Shown here: piece by piece, positions 63,462 to 64,000 of the stretch | Numbering within the stretch: position 1 is the first letter of the stretch | Layout of the letters: the number at the start of each line of letters is the position of its first letter | DNA from: Lysobacter capsici | GTDB lineage: Bacteria; Pseudomonadota; Gammaproteobacteria; Xanthomonadales; Xanthomonadaceae | Length of the DNA stretch: 64,000 bases | Direction of reading: 5' to 3' | NCBI RefSeq assembly: GCF_018732085.1 | Contig: NZ_CP076103.1 | Coordinates: forward strand, 5,766,001-5,830,000 | Made by a program: the position numbers and the translations under genes | The notes under the pieces: model-generated | What the model was told of the DNA's origin: nothing | Database searches by the model: none | The model's input: only the letters and a program-made list of their open reading frames with translations

Positions 63462-64000
63462 ATGGCCCGCATCATCGCCGTCGCCAACCAGAAGGGCGGG
63501 GTCGGCAAGACCACCACCGCGGTCAATCTGGCCGCCGCGCTCGCACGTACGCCCAAGAAAGTGCTGCTCGTCGACCTGGACCCGCAAGGCAACGCGACCA
63601 TGGGCAGCGGCATCGACAAGCGCCAGCTGGACAATTCGGTGTGCGACGTTCTACTCGGCGAAGCCGACGCGGCCGCCACGATCGTGCGCACGCAGGAGGA
63701 GTTCGACCTGCTGCCCGGCAACATCGACCTGACCGCGGCCGAGATCAGCCTGATGAACCAGGACGGGCGCGAGCAGCGGCTCAAGCGCGCGCTGGCGCCG
63801 CTGCGCGCCAGCTACGACTACATCCTGATCGACTGCCCGCCGGCGCTGTCGCTGCTGACCTTGAACGCGCTGACCGCGGCCGACTCGATCATCGTGCCGA
63901 TGCAGTGCGAGTACTACGCCCTGGAAGGCCTGAGCGCGCTGGTCGACACGATCGAGGCGCTCAAGGCCAACCTGAATCCTTCACTGGAAATCGAAGGCGT
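63462..64000 (+). CDS. parA: Chromosome-partitioning ATPase ParA (Soj), partial at window end
   Basis: The first 179 codons of ParA. Deviant Walker A VANQKGGVGKTTTAVNLAAA (about 7-26), DLDPQGNATMGSGID and YILIDCPPALSLLTLNAL are present. It acts with ParB on the origin region. ATG 63462 follows CAGGGGACGAGCCGC. The frame is open to base 64000. Confidence 0.93.
   Translation, partial: MARIIAVANQKGGVGKTTTAVNLAAALARTPKKVLLVDLDPQGNATMGSGIDKRQLDNSVCDVLLGEADAAATIVRTQEEFDLLPGNIDLTAAEISLMNQDGREQRLKRALAPLRASYDYILIDCPPALSLLTLNALTAADSIIVPMQCEYYALEGLSALVDTIEALKANLNPSLEIEG

Overview
The window is GC-rich chromosomal DNA from a gammaproteobacterium, most likely of the Xanthomonadaceae and probably Lysobacter. 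The main reason is a xanthomonadin-type aryl-polyene pigment locus with a chorismatase (XanB2-like) next to a flavin-dependent halogenase-like enzyme. The many short dispersed palindromic repeats and the overlapping-gene operons also fit. The genus is inferred from gene content, not from an rRNA gene; no rRNA or tRNA was seen.

Layout. (1) 1-1.5 kb: left-edge lanthipeptide locus on the minus strand, with two 49-50 aa putative precursor peptides followed by the N-terminal part of a LanM-type synthetase that runs off the window. (2) 1.9-18.7 kb: aryl-polyene (xanthomonadin-like) cluster. A ketosynthase, chain-length factor and glycosyltransferase lie on the plus strand. ACP, dehydratases, acyltransferase, LolA-like protein, MMPL exporter and FabG-like reductase lie on the minus strand. 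Halogenase and chorismatase lie on the plus strand. Likely partners, an AMP-dependent ligase and a phosphopantetheinyl transferase, sit about 42 kb away at 60.2-62.4 kb. (3) 18.7-27.5 kb: surface and secreted proteins, namely a 2005 aa trimeric autotransporter-like adhesin with internal neck motifs and a collagen-like stretch, and a divergent pair encoding a small exported protein and a PA-domain zinc-peptidase-like protein. (4) 28.1-30.5 kb: an incomplete peptide ABC transporter (one permease and a fused double ATPase). (5) 30.8-39.4 kb: sulfur-uptake locus (Rrf2 regulator, DUF2292 protein, porin, Sbp, CysU, CysW, CysA), split between sbp and cysU by a lower-GC block with three small exported proteins on the opposite strand. 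(6) 39.7-45.1 kb: hemB, aroE and small proteins. (7) 45.7-53.8 kb: a tightly overlapping MoxR/DUF58/DUF4350/DUF4129/SpoIIM/RDD membrane operon and a gamma-carbonic anhydrase. (8) 54-64 kb: coniferyl-aldehyde-dehydrogenase-like enzyme, a paralogous pair of membrane proteins, xthA, a YeaQ-like protein, the ligase/PPTase pair, rsmG and the start of parA.

How the genes work together: chorismatase supplies a hydroxybenzoate starter. The ligase and PPTase would load the starter and activate the ACP. Ketosynthase, CLF, reductase and dehydratases extend the polyene. Acyltransferase, LolA-like and MMPL proteins would attach and export it. In the sulfur locus the porin, Sbp and CysUWA form an outer-to-inner membrane sulfate route, with the Rrf2 protein and DUF2292 protein as likely regulatory partners.

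Coding starts were chosen from translation-coupling overlaps, Shine-Dalgarno sequences and signal peptides. The sequence was read by eye, so family names rest on recognised motifs and not on database searches.
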